Below, piece after piece: positions 1-8,844 of a stretch of 64,000 bases of DNA (its first letter is position 1; each line of letters opens with the position of its first letter). The notes below the pieces were generated by a model that was not told the DNA's origin, did not search any database, and worked only from the letters and a program-made list of their open reading frames with translations. Source of the stretch: an uncultured Lachnospiraceae bacterium (GTDB lineage Bacteria > Bacillota > Clostridia > Lachnospirales > Lachnospiraceae). The stretch covers positions 1-64,000 of the forward strand of contig CAKRMH010000016.1 in the NCBI GenBank assembly GCA_934364805.1. Direction: 5' to 3'. The position numbers were made by a program, and so were the translations under genes.

Positions 1-5
1 CGGGT

Positions 6-62
6 ACAAAATTTGAAGGTCGCTTTCAAAATGTGAAACTCGTTTACAAAACGGGAATCTCG
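6..62. repeat. Three 17-bp near-repeats at exact 20-bp period
   Basis: Copies start at 6, 26 and 46; each reads roughly (A/T)CAAAA, two variable bases, (T/G)GAA, two variable bases, TCG. One frame is also open through the block to a TGA at 73-75, so this could be the tail of a gene cut by the window edge. Function unknown. The rest of 1-280 holds the promoter region of the first glycosidase. Confidence 0.4.
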
Positions 63-104
63 GATGACTATTGAGCCCTTTTTTTTCAATATAGCTTCAT
101 TGCA

Positions 105-173
105 GACAGTTCATGTAAAAAAAACAACCATTTATGAAAGCACGCCTTAGAGTCCGGCTTCCAGTGTTATGAT
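105..173 (+). promoter_or_regulatory. LytTR-type direct repeats and extended -10 promoter of first GH3 gene
   Basis: ACAGTTCAT (106-114) matches the published LytTR half-site consensus fully and ACCATTTAT (127-135) matches 8 of 9; the spacer is 12 bp. A TGT-TATGAT extended -10 (165-173) follows, the hexamer starting 32 bp after the second ATG. No good -35 is seen, as expected for an activated promoter. The same layout recurs before the genes at 2827 and 8233. Confidence 0.6.
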
Positions 174-280
174 AATTTTAGTAAAAAAGATATTTGTGAC
201 ACGGAAAATGCAGGAAAACCGGTCACAGATACTGCGACGGGTAACAAACAACATAGCATGAATGAAAGGTAGGTTTCAAA

Positions 281-2677
281 ATGAGTCTGAAATATGAAAA
301 GCTGATCAGAAAGATGACACTGGAAGAGAAAGCGGTTATGATGTCTGGAAAGAACACATGGGAGACCGTTGATCTTGAAAAATATGGAATTCCGTCTATG
401 GCAATGTCTGATGGTCCTCACGGACTGAGAAGACAGGCAGGCGCAGGAGATCATCTGGGGTTGAATGCAAGCCTTCCGGCGACTTGTTTTCCAACAGCAG
501 CAGGAGTGGCAAACAGCTGGGATGAGGCACTTGGAGAAGAGATTGGAGAAGCGCTGGCAGAAGAAGCAGTGACGATGGGAGTCAATGTGATCCTTGGACC
601 TGGACTTAATATCAAGAGAAGCCCGCTGTGTGGAAGAAACTTTGAGTATTTTTCAGAAGACCCATATCATGCAGGAAAGATGGCTGCGGCATATGTTCGT
701 GGAATCCAGAGTAAAGGCATTGCAGCTTGCCCAAAGCATTTTGCAGCAAACAGTCAGGAGCTGCGCCGTATGGCCAACGATTCTGTTGTAGATGAAAGAA
801 CATTCCGTGAGATTTATACAACCGGATTCGAGATTGCGGTCAAGGAAGGTAACGCAAAGTCCATTATGTCTTCCTATAATGAAGTAAATGGAATCTATGC
901 GAATGAAAACAGCCATATGCTCCAGGAGATTCTGGTGGATGAGTGGGGATTTGACGGATTTGTTGTGTCTGACTGGGGCGGAAGCAACGATCATGCACTT
1001 GGCGTGAAGAATGGAAGTCATCTCGAGATGCCGGGAACAGGAAAATCAGGAATGTATGATATCATTCATGCAGTTGAGAATGGAGACCTTGAAGAAGCGG
1101 TTCTGGATCAGCGGCTGGATGAACTTTTAAATGTGATCTTCGCAACACACCAGGCGACAGAAGATGCAAAAGGAAAGACATTTGATGCGGAAGCACATCA
1201 CAATCTTGCAAGAAAAGCAGCTGAGGAAAGTATTGTCCTTCTGAAAAATGAGGATCAGATCCTTCCACTGAAACCGAAGACAAAGGTAGCAGTGATTGGT
1301 GATTTTGCGAAGACCCCAAGATATCAGGGAGCCGGATCATCACTTGTTAATCCTGCAAAACAGCCGGAAGCAATCCTGGATGTGATCGGAACAACAGATC
1401 TGGATGTCATTGCATACGAGCAGGGATATATCCGCAACAGAAAATCCAATCAGAAGCTGACAAAAGTAGCAGTCGAGCTTGCAAAGAAGGCGGATGTCGT
1501 TCTTTTCTTCGGAGGGCTCGATGAAATCAGCGAATCGGAAGGATTGGACCGTGCACATATGTCGATGCCGGACGCACAGGAGACATTACTTAATGAACTC
1601 ACAACTGTAAATAAGAATGTGATCGTAGTCCTTTCGGCAGGATCTGCAATCGAGATGCCATGGTATCCATACGTGAAGGGAATCGTTCACGGCTATCTTG
1701 GTGGACAGGCAGGAGCGTCCGCAATGTTGAATATTCTGACAGGAAAGGTAAATCCGTCCGGTAAACTGAATGAGACTTACCCGATCCACTATGAGGACAC
1801 ACCGGCATATGCATATTATCCAAGTAAAGAACGAAGCAGTGAATACAGAGAGTCTCTTTATGTTGGATATCGTTATTACACAACCGTTGGAAAATCAACC
1901 CGCTTCCCATTCGGTTATGGATTGAGTTATACCACATTTGAATATAAAGATCTGAAAATAGATACAGAAGGCGCAACATTTACAATTAAGAATGCCGGTG
2001 ATGCTGCAGGAACGGAGATCGCACAGCTGTATGTCGGAAAGTCATCCGATACGGTATTCCGTCCGGTCCGCGAACTGAAAGGATTCGCAAGGGTAGAGCT
2101 TCAGCCGGGAGAGGAAAAGGAAGTAAGAATCGGATTTGATGATAAGACCTTCCGTTTTTATGACACAAGAACGGACAGTTGGGAGATAGAAAGTGGAATT
2201 TATCAGATCATGATCGGTGAAAATGCGCAGCAGATGGTACTGGAAGGCTCTCTGGATGTAAAAGGCACTGTTGAAAACGGCGGATACCGGAAAGAAGAGC
2301 TGCCGGAATACTTCAGTGGAACAATCAAGAACATTTCTGATGCGAAATTCCGGATTCTGTATGGAAAAGAGATCCCGGATGGAAGTTGGAGTGGTGAGAT
2401 CCAGATGAACGATGCGGTCTGCCAGTTGTATTACGGAAAAGGAATCTTTGGGAAACTGTTTTGTGCTGTTTTAAAATTACTTCTGAAGATCAGTGAATGG
2501 AAAGGAAAGCCGAATCTGAATGTCTTATTCAATTATAATATGCCAATTCGTGGTTATGCGAAGATGACAGGTGGTATTGTGACGATGAAAATGGCTGAGG
2601 CATTGACAGAGATGGCGAACGGACATCGCATCAAGGGAACCGCGCATCTGATCAAAGCTGCAATCAATAGAAAATAG
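281..2677 (+). CDS. Beta-glucosidase-type glycoside hydrolase family 3 (soluble)
   Basis: 798-residue GH3 enzyme expected to release terminal beta-linked glucose or related sugars from oligosaccharides. Domains in usual order: TIM-barrel (about 10-270) with MSDGPHG, GRNFEYFSEDP and the PKHF motif (K152, H153), nucleophile Asp231 in VVSDWGG; GH3 C-terminal domain (about 305-520) with the candidate acid/base in EISESEGLDR; a fibronectin-III-like domain (about 555-640). The last 150 residues form an extra unassigned extension. No signal peptide, so cytoplasmic and probably acting on imported oligosaccharides. ATG is preceded by GAAAGG. Substrate cannot be read from sequence. Followed by a second, membrane-bound GH3 gene with its own promoter. 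Confidence 0.9.
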   Translation: MSLKYEKLIRKMTLEEKAVMMSGKNTWETVDLEKYGIPSMAMSDGPHGLRRQAGAGDHLGLNASLPATCFPTAAGVANSWDEALGEEIGEALAEEAVTMGVNVILGPGLNIKRSPLCGRNFEYFSEDPYHAGKMAAAYVRGIQSKGIAACPKHFAANSQELRRMANDSVVDERTFREIYTTGFEIAVKEGNAKSIMSSYNEVNGIYANENSHMLQEILVDEWGFDGFVVSDWGGSNDHALGVKNGSHLEMPGTGKSGMYDIIHAVENGDLEEAVLDQRLDELLNVIFATHQATEDAKGKTFDAEAHHNLARKAAEESIVLLKNEDQILPLKPKTKVAVIGDFAKTPRYQGAGSSLVNPAKQPEAILDVIGTTDLDVIAYEQGYIRNRKSNQKLTKVAVELAKKADVVLFFGGLDEISESEGLDRAHMSMPDAQETLLNELTTVNKNVIVVLSAGSAIEMPWYPYVKGIVHGYLGGQAGASAMLNILTGKVNPSGKLNETYPIHYEDTPAYAYYPSKERSSEYRESLYVGYRYYTTVGKSTRFPFGYGLSYTTFEYKDLKIDTEGATFTIKNAGDAAGTEIAQLYVGKSSDTVFRPVRELKGFARVELQPGEEKEVRIGFDDKTFRFYDTRTDSWEIESGIYQIMIGENAQQMVLEGSLDVKGTVENGGYRKEELPEYFSGTIKNISDAKFRILYGKEIPDGSWSGEIQMNDAVCQLYYGKGIFGKLFCAVLKLLLKISEWKGKPNLNVLFNYNMPIRGYAKMTGGIVTMKMAEALTEMANGHRIKGTAHLIKAAINRK

Positions 2678-2729
2678 GCAATATAGACAAAAATGTAATA
2701 TATAAATTATGGAATATGCCAAATGAGAT

Positions 2730-2796
2730 TGCAGATTATGAAAAAAACATACCATTTATGCGAAAAAAGGCATGAGAGAGAAAGATATGTTAACAT
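2730..2796 (+). promoter_or_regulatory. LytTR-type direct repeats and extended -10 promoter of permuted GH3 gene
   Basis: GCAGATTAT (2731-2739) and ACCATTTAT (2751-2759) lie 20 bp apart start to start, each followed by G. A TGT-TAACAT extended -10 (2788-2796) starts 31 bp after the second repeat. The second repeat is identical to the one at 127-135. Confidence 0.6.
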
Positions 2797-2826
2797 AAAT
2801 ACAACAATAAAAGGGAGGGAAACATT

Positions 2827-5800
2827 ATGACAAACTATTTAGTAAACTTATTGTCCCCGATATTCAGCAGTCTGGGAGTAAGTGTTGCAGACCTGACGTC
2901 ATATATTGAACGTCTGAGTGGTTATGTGATTGCGATTCTTGCTGCATTAGTTGTAATGATCGTAGTAATGGTTGCGGCACACAAAGCGAAAAAAGGGGTT
3001 CGCCATGTGATTCGCTGGCAGGCAGGAATCGCATTTGTGGTTTTCGTAGCAGTACTTGTAAATGTGATCTGTTATGGACCGATGTACAACAACGTATCAA
3101 GCATTCTAAATGCAAAGAAGGTAGCGCTCGCAAAGGAAACAATCGAGCAGAGCCGTGAAACAATCCAGAAGGTTGGAGAAGAGGGAATGGTTCTTCTGAA
3201 AAACGAAGGAATCCTGCCACTTGCATCCGATACAAAGAAACTGAATGTATTTGGTTGGGGTTCAACCAATCCGTTATACGGCGGAACAGGATCAGGATCC
3301 TCTGATTCATCGACAGCAATCAGCATCTTACAGTCTCTGAAAGATGCAGGCTATGAAACGAATGAATCTCTGACAAAGATGTATACCGATTACAGAGAAG
3401 ATCGTCCGACGATCGCCATGGCAGAGCAGGACTGGACATTACCAGAGCCGACAAAAGAGTACTACACAAGCAGTCTTATGAATGAAGCAAAGGAATTCTC
3501 TGATACAGCGGTTGTAGTAATCGGACGTTCTGGTGGAGAAGGTGCAGATCTTCCGACAGATATGAAAGCAGTCATTGACGGAAGTTATAAAAAGCAGGCA
3601 GAAGATGTGTCGGTTCTGCCGGATAATTACGGATATGTCAAAGGAAGCTATACAAATAACGGTGATTACGATGACTTTGATGAAGGCGAAAGCTATCTCG
3701 AACTGTCTAACACAGAAGAGGATATGTTAGATACCGTTTGCTCTCAGTTTGAAAATGTGATCGTTGTTGTAAATGCTAACAATGCAATGGAGCTTGACTG
3801 GGTTGACAAATACGAGCAGATCGGTGCTGTTATTTTCGCACCGGGAGCAGGAGCAACAGGATTCGAGGCACTTGGAGAGATCATCAACGGATCCGTGAAC
3901 CCATCAGGAAAGACAGCAGATACATTTGTAAAAGACCTTCAGCAGACACCTTGTTACAACAACATTGGTCTGAATGCATATACCAATGTAGATGATCTGA
4001 AAAATCAGATTGCAGAAAATGATGCTGCATACGAAGGAAGCATGGGATTTGTAAACTATGCAGAAGGAATTTATGTAGGCTATAAATTCTATGAGACAGC
4101 AGCAGAAGAAGGATTGATCCAGTACGAAGATGCTGTACAGTATCCATTCGGATATGGTCTGAGCTATACAACATTTGAAAAGACAATTGAGAATTTCAAA
4201 GACAATGGTGATACAGTAACACTTGATGTGACAGTGAAAAACACAGGTGATACTGCAGGGAAAGATGTTATCGAACTTTATTACACAGCACCGTATACAG
4301 ATGGTGGAATTGAAAAGGCATCTGCCAATCTGATCGCATTTGAGAAAACAGAAACTCTTGAGCCGGGAGCAGAAGAGACAAGATCAATCACCATCAATAA
4401 AGAAGATATGGCATCCTATGATTCCGAAGGAATCAAAGTTTCTGGCGGTGGATATATTTTAGAGGCCGGAGAATATACGATCTCTCTTCGTTCTGATTCA
4501 CATACTGTTCTGGCAGAAGAGAAATTTACAGTAGACAGCGACATTGACTACAGCAAAGAAGGACGTTCTTCCGATGAAACGGTAGCAACAAACCAGTTTG
4601 AAGATTATTCACGGGGAGATTTCGAACAGCTTTCAAGAGCAAATGGATTTGCAAATTACGAATCTGCCTGCGGTAAGTTAAGCGATGACGCTTATGTAAT
4701 GAGTGATGAGACAAGAAAAGCAGTAGAAGAAAATGTATTCGGCATCTACGATGGCACAAAGTATGACGATGACTCAGATGAGATGCCGCAGATGGAGCAG
4801 AATAACGGACTTCAGCTTGCGGATCTTACAGGAAAATCTTACGATGATGAAGACTGGGATAAACTGTTGGATCAGTTAAGCTTCGATGATATGTCAACAC
4901 TCATTAACGTAGGTGGATGGCAGACCGCAGAGATCAAGTCTGTAGGAAAGGTTGCAACATCCGATTGTGACGGACCGGCAGGACTGAACAACTTTATCAC
5001 AAAGACATATGGAACAGCTTATCCGTCAGAAGTCCTGATCGCTCAGACATGGAATAAAGAACTGGCCAATGAAGTCGGAGATTCCATGGGACAGGAGTAT
5101 GTAGACGCAGACAACTACGGATGGTATGGACCGGCAATGAATATCCACAGATCTGCATTTGCTGGACGTAACTTTGAGTACTATTCAGAGGATAGTGTAT
5201 TATCTGGATATATGGCAGCAAACGAGATCAACGGAGCAGCAGTAAAAGGTGTATATCCTTACATCAAGCACTTTGCATTAAATGATCAGGAAACAAACCG
5301 TTGTTCCTTCCTTCTGACATTTGCATCCGAGCAGACGATCCGTGAAGGATATCTGAAAGCATTCGAGCTTGCAGTCAAAGGATTTGAAGGAAATGCAATG
5401 GCAGCAATGTCCTCCTTCAACTGGATCGGTACGGTTCCAAGCTGTGCAAACAACGGACTTCTGAATAACGTTCTCCGTGGAGAATGGGGATTTGTGGGCA
5501 TGGTAGAGACTGATTACGACGGTTCTTACGGATATATGATCACAGATCATTGTATCAGAAACGGCAATGACCTGATGCTTGGATTCAACAGTGCTGAGTC
5601 TAACAGGCTTACCGATGAGAGTGCAACAGCAGTACTGGCAATGAGACAGGCAAGCAAGAATATTCTCTACACCGTAGCAAACAGCGGATACTATGCAGAT
5701 GGTAACCCAGCCGCAGGAATGAGCAATATGACGAAACTTTTTGTAACAGTAGACGTGATTCTGGCAGCGCTCTTAATTGCAGCAGATGCGGTCGTGATCG

Positions 5801-5847
5801 TACGTTTCAGAAAGAAAAGAAAAAATATAGATAACGCAGCAGCGTAA
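2827..5847 (+). CDS. Circularly permuted, membrane-anchored GH3 glycosidase
   Basis: 1006 residues with the GH3 halves in reversed order. Two N-terminal membrane segments (about 33-51 and 64-84) are followed by the GH3 C-terminal domain (about 115-390, starting GMVLLKNEGILPL), a fibronectin-III-like domain (about 445-560) and then the catalytic barrel (about 690-930) with DCDGPAGL, AGRNFEYYSEDS, IKHF and nucleophile Asp896 in VETDYDG. A last membrane segment (about 968-992) ends in a basic RFRKKRK tail. By the positive-inside rule the enzyme domains face outward, anchored at both ends. Reversed GH3 order is known from rumen Butyrivibrio and Ruminococcus glucosidases. Strong AGGGAGGG ribosome binding site; terminator downstream. 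Confidence 0.88.
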   Translation: MTNYLVNLLSPIFSSLGVSVADLTSYIERLSGYVIAILAALVVMIVVMVAAHKAKKGVRHVIRWQAGIAFVVFVAVLVNVICYGPMYNNVSSILNAKKVALAKETIEQSRETIQKVGEEGMVLLKNEGILPLASDTKKLNVFGWGSTNPLYGGTGSGSSDSSTAISILQSLKDAGYETNESLTKMYTDYREDRPTIAMAEQDWTLPEPTKEYYTSSLMNEAKEFSDTAVVVIGRSGGEGADLPTDMKAVIDGSYKKQAEDVSVLPDNYGYVKGSYTNNGDYDDFDEGESYLELSNTEEDMLDTVCSQFENVIVVVNANNAMELDWVDKYEQIGAVIFAPGAGATGFEALGEIINGSVNPSGKTADTFVKDLQQTPCYNNIGLNAYTNVDDLKNQIAENDAAYEGSMGFVNYAEGIYVGYKFYETAAEEGLIQYEDAVQYPFGYGLSYTTFEKTIENFKDNGDTVTLDVTVKNTGDTAGKDVIELYYTAPYTDGGIEKASANLIAFEKTETLEPGAEETRSITINKEDMASYDSEGIKVSGGGYILEAGEYTISLRSDSHTVLAEEKFTVDSDIDYSKEGRSSDETVATNQFEDYSRGDFEQLSRANGFANYESACGKLSDDAYVMSDETRKAVEENVFGIYDGTKYDDDSDEMPQMEQNNGLQLADLTGKSYDDEDWDKLLDQLSFDDMSTLINVGGWQTAEIKSVGKVATSDCDGPAGLNNFITKTYGTAYPSEVLIAQTWNKELANEVGDSMGQEYVDADNYGWYGPAMNIHRSAFAGRNFEYYSEDSVLSGYMAANEINGAAVKGVYPYIKHFALNDQETNRCSFLLTFASEQTIREGYLKAFELAVKGFEGNAMAAMSSFNWIGTVPSCANNGLLNNVLRGEWGFVGMVETDYDGSYGYMITDHCIRNGNDLMLGFNSAESNRLTDESATAVLAMRQASKNILYTVANSGYYADGNPAAGMSNMTKLFVTVDVILAALLIAADAVVIVRFRKKRKNIDNAAA

Positions 5848-5856
5848 TATATCAGT

Positions 5857-5905
5857 AAAGACAGGATTGGGCAGATAGAAACAGGTCAATCCTGTCTTTA
5901 TTACA
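5857..5905 (+). terminator. Intrinsic terminator after permuted GH3 gene
   Basis: Stem AAAGACAGGATTG (5857-5869) pairs with CAATCCTGTCTTT (5887-5899), perfect 13 bp, followed by ATTA; the arms' own A/T ends serve as the weak T tract. Confidence 0.75.
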
Positions 5906-6038
5906 TACAATGGCAATTGTGCAGAATCAGCCAAATTACAGCATATGACTTGTGATAGCTTAAAAATTCCTTTATTATTATGAAAAGGGGAAATCACAGA
6001 GCATAGGATTCAGGAAAACATACAAGGAGAGGATTCCA

Positions 6039-6749
6039 ATGATTAAAATTGCGATTGTAGAAGACGAAGCAATGTATGCAAAGCAGCTGGAAGAATTTTT
6101 GCATCAATACGAAGCAGAAAACCAGGAAGCATTCGATATCACAATCTATTCAGACGGGGATCAGATTGTAAATAAATACAGATCCCAATTTGACATTATA
6201 CTGATGGATGTTGAGATGAAATTCATGGATGGAATGTCTGCTGCAGAAGAAATTCGCAAGATGGACAGTGAGGTTGTGATCATCTTTATTACCAATATGG
6301 CACAATATGCGATCAGAGGCTATGCGGTGGATGCACTGGATTATGTGTTAAAGCCGGTATCCTATTTTGCATTTTCACAGAGACTGAACCGTGCCATCGA
6401 ACGTATGAAAAAGCGGGAGACAAAGGTCATTATGGTAGATATCAAGGGCGGAAAGGTCCGTATTAACATTGCCAATATTTATTATATTGAAAGCCAGGGA
6501 CATACGTTGATCCTTCACACGATCCTTGGAGATTATGAGACAACCGGGAAAATGAAAGAAATGGACGAAAAGCTGTCGGAGATGAATTTCTGCAGAGGGA
6601 ATAAAGGATATCTGATCAATCTGCAGCACGTAGACCGGATCCAGGACAGTTGTGCGATCGTAAAGGGGGAAGAACTGGTGCTCAGCCGCGCACGTAAGAA
6701 AGAATTCATGGAGGCTTTGACGAGATATTGGGGAGAGGTGATAAAATAA
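6039..6749 (+). CDS. LytTR-family response regulator (AgrA/LytR type)
   Basis: 236 residues: receiver domain (about 1-120) with acidic pocket E8-D9, phosphoacceptor Asp57 in IILMDVEM, and conserved Lys in YVLKPV; LytTR DNA-binding domain (about 132-232). Such regulators bind two direct repeats just upstream of promoters, usually as activators. ATG follows AAGGAGAGGA. The stop codon directly abuts the kinase ATG, so the two are one operon. Matching direct repeats occur before the two GH3 genes (105-136, 2730-2760) and the GtrA-like gene (8110-8140), which I infer are its targets. No clear repeat pair was found in front of its own gene. Confidence 0.9.
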   Translation: MIKIAIVEDEAMYAKQLEEFLHQYEAENQEAFDITIYSDGDQIVNKYRSQFDIILMDVEMKFMDGMSAAEEIRKMDSEVVIIFITNMAQYAIRGYAVDALDYVLKPVSYFAFSQRLNRAIERMKKRETKVIMVDIKGGKVRINIANIYYIESQGHTLILHTILGDYETTGKMKEMDEKLSEMNFCRGNKGYLINLQHVDRIQDSCAIVKGEELVLSRARKKEFMEALTRYWGEVIK

Positions 6750-8072
6750 ATGATGGATGATCTTATGCCGGATATTCCAAGGCTATACTCAGCAATTGCA
6801 GAGTGGATGGCATGTATGGTAGTGATCCTGCCTTTTCCAAAAAGATTTTCAAAAGTAAAGACAGGTATCATCATGGCAGTAATGCTTATTGCGCAGAGTG
6901 GGTTCATGGTTGTGACGGAAAATGTCAGCCTGTTTTTCTGGCTTCCGTGCATGATCGGAGCGGTATTTCTTATGCTGTTTTTCATTTATGTATCCTGTTC
7001 CATCAGACTAACAGATGCCGTCTATGGCGTGTTGATCGCATTTGTCGCAGCAGAGTTCATGGCATCGATCGAATGGCAGATTGCCTGCTATTTTGGGATC
7101 GTGCAATCCGGAGTATGGTGGATAGAATGGTTAGTCCTTATTGTGGGATACGGACTGATCAGTGTGATCCTGTTCAAACTCCTGCACGTACATTTGCCGG
7201 AAAGTGGACAGATGGACATAGGCTGGAAGGAATGTTTGTCTGCATTTTTGATTGCAATATCCGTGTTTGCTGTGAGCAACATCAGTTATCTTACGATCAA
7301 TACACCATTTTCCGGAAGGTATTCATTTGAGATAGCGAATATCCGCACGATCGTAAATCTGGCCGGAATTGCGATCCTGTATGCGCATTTTATGCAGTGC
7401 TGTGAGATGTGGACAAGGAAGGAACTTGAGGCAGTTCAGAATGTACTTCAGAATCAGTACGCACAGTATATGCAGTCAAAGGAAAGCATTGAACTGATCA
7501 ATTATAAATATCACGATCTGAAGCACCAGATCGCAGTGCTCAGAAGCGAGGAAGACCCCGGGAAGCGGGAAGCGTTTTTAGATCAGATGGAGGCGGAGAT
7601 TCGTCAGTATGAGGCGCAGAATAAGACCGGCAACAAGGTTCTCGATACTGTGCTGACAAGCAAAAGTCTGTACTGCAATAAGAATGGGATTACATTCACC
7701 TGTGTGGCAGATGGAACACTGTTAGATTTTATGGATGTTATGGATATCTGCAGTATTTTTGGAAATGCACTTGATAATGCGATCGAATGCGAGATGAAGA
7801 TAGCGGACAGGGAGAAGAGACTGATCCATGTTACGGTGTCCAGACAGAAGGCTTTCCTGATCCTTAAGTTCGAGAATTATTGCGAAGAAAAATTACAGTA
7901 TCAGGATGGAAATATTGCGACGACAAAGAAGGATAAAAAGTATCATGGATACGGAATGAAAAGTATACGTTATACCGTGAATAAATACGGCGGAGCAGTC
8001 GTGATCGACACAAAAGAGAACTGGTTTGATCTGAAGATCCTGATTCCGATCAAAGACGAACAGGAGAGTTAG
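6750..8072 (+). CDS. GHKL sensor histidine kinase (AgrC-like)
   Basis: 440 residues. Residues about 15-210 are six or seven membrane segments with almost no extracytoplasmic domain, as in AgrC-type peptide sensors. Then a helical dimerisation region with the phosphoacceptor His255 in YKYHDLKHQ, and a GHKL ATPase domain with N box around FGNALDNAIE and G box GYGMKSI. Starts one base after the response regulator stop, so translationally coupled. The signal is unknown; no AgrD-like peptide gene or AgrB was recognised nearby. Partner is the LytTR regulator. Confidence 0.88.
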   Translation: MMDDLMPDIPRLYSAIAEWMACMVVILPFPKRFSKVKTGIIMAVMLIAQSGFMVVTENVSLFFWLPCMIGAVFLMLFFIYVSCSIRLTDAVYGVLIAFVAAEFMASIEWQIACYFGIVQSGVWWIEWLVLIVGYGLISVILFKLLHVHLPESGQMDIGWKECLSAFLIAISVFAVSNISYLTINTPFSGRYSFEIANIRTIVNLAGIAILYAHFMQCCEMWTRKELEAVQNVLQNQYAQYMQSKESIELINYKYHDLKHQIAVLRSEEDPGKREAFLDQMEAEIRQYEAQNKTGNKVLDTVLTSKSLYCNKNGITFTCVADGTLLDFMDVMDICSIFGNALDNAIECEMKIADREKRLIHVTVSRQKAFLILKFENYCEEKLQYQDGNIATTKKDKKYHGYGMKSIRYTVNKYGGAVVIDTKENWFDLKILIPIKDEQES

Positions 8073-8109
8073 GAGTACGAAGCGTCTTTGAAGGAATTAG
8101 AAAACAGTC

Positions 8110-8177
8110 TGCAGTTTATGCAGAAAAAGTGCAGGTTATGTAAGTGCCACGGATGGGCGAGTGTTCTATGTTAAGAT
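8110..8177 (+). promoter_or_regulatory. LytTR-type direct repeats and extended -10 promoter of GtrA-like gene
   Basis: GCAGTTTAT (8111-8119) and GCAGGTTAT (8131-8139), each followed by G, are 20 bp apart. A TGT-TAAGAT extended -10 (8169-8177) starts 32 bp after the second repeat, as before the GH3 genes. This gives the GtrA-like gene its own promoter behind the kinase gene. Confidence 0.65.
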
Positions 8178-8232
8178 ATAGATACGAAGTCCGGGGAGGA
8201 TAATAAAATCTTAGAAGAATGGAGAAGGTAGA

Positions 8233-8793
8233 ATGAATCAATCAAATAACATATGGAATCGTTTTGCACAGAAACACCCAAGCGCTTCAAAATGGATACG
8301 AGAAGGCGGATTGTTTGTGATCGTCAGTAATCTGATCACCGTACTTAAATATGTGATGCTGCTTTTTTTACCGCTGGCATTCGCAGGGCTTCCAAACATT
8401 GATTTCGGTTTTCCGGGGGTCGACATCACATTGTTTGGGGAGACATTTAAATGGAACATTATCGGATATGATGCGGCACATGGCGGACTGCCATATTTCT
8501 GTGCATACATGATCGCAATGCTCGTAGGTGAGTGTATCAACTTCCCGATCCAGAGAAGTTTTGTGTTCCGCAGCAAAGGAAAGATCTGGTATCAGGCATT
8601 CTGGTATCTGATCGCATTCTGCATTGTCACATGCATTGTAAACTCAATCAATTGTATCTGGGTTGCTGTAGCAGGAATGTTCGTACCTGGATGGCTTTAT
8701 AATATCGGAACAACTGTGCTGAACGGAGGAGTATCTATGGTGGTATTCTTTTTCGTGAATAAGATTATTTTCCCGGAGGGAGAAGCAAAATAG
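8233..8793 (+). CDS. GtrA-like integral membrane protein
   Basis: 186 residues with four predicted membrane helices (about 27-50, 88-108, 118-142, 155-178) and the GtrA-family feel, including a conserved basic stretch after helix 2 (NFPIQRSFVFRSKGK). GtrA proteins are linked to moving or using lipid-linked sugars during cell-surface polysaccharide glycosylation. The N-terminal amphipathic extension before the first helix is longer than in minimal GtrA. The gene sits behind a LytTR two-component operon and has that system's predicted binding site. Ribosome site GGAGAAGG. A strong terminator follows. Family assignment is good; role is inferred. Confidence 0.72.
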   Translation: MNQSNNIWNRFAQKHPSASKWIREGGLFVIVSNLITVLKYVMLLFLPLAFAGLPNIDFGFPGVDITLFGETFKWNIIGYDAAHGGLPYFCAYMIAMLVGECINFPIQRSFVFRSKGKIWYQAFWYLIAFCIVTCIVNSINCIWVAVAGMFVPGWLYNIGTTVLNGGVSMVVFFFVNKIIFPEGEAK

Positions 8794-8800
8794 GATAACA

Positions 8801-8836
8801 AAAAGCTCTCGGTGCAATGCACTGGGAGCTTTTTTG
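8801..8836. terminator. Bidirectional intrinsic terminator
   Basis: A 12-bp stem with two wobble pairs and an AAT loop (AGCTCTCGGTGC at 8804-8815 against GCACTGGGAGCT at 8819-8830), with an A run on the left and T6 on the right, between the convergent GtrA-like and TlpA-like genes. Confidence 0.9.
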
Positions 8837-8844
8837 TTTCTAAT

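Noticed and set aside
6..62. CRISPR array
   Set aside because: Only three imperfect 17-bp units with 3-bp gaps, no proper spacers and no cas genes in the window.
5917..5947. LytTR repeat pair before the response regulator gene
   Set aside because: Similar half-sites occur but at 17-bp spacing and without the expected distance to a -10 box.
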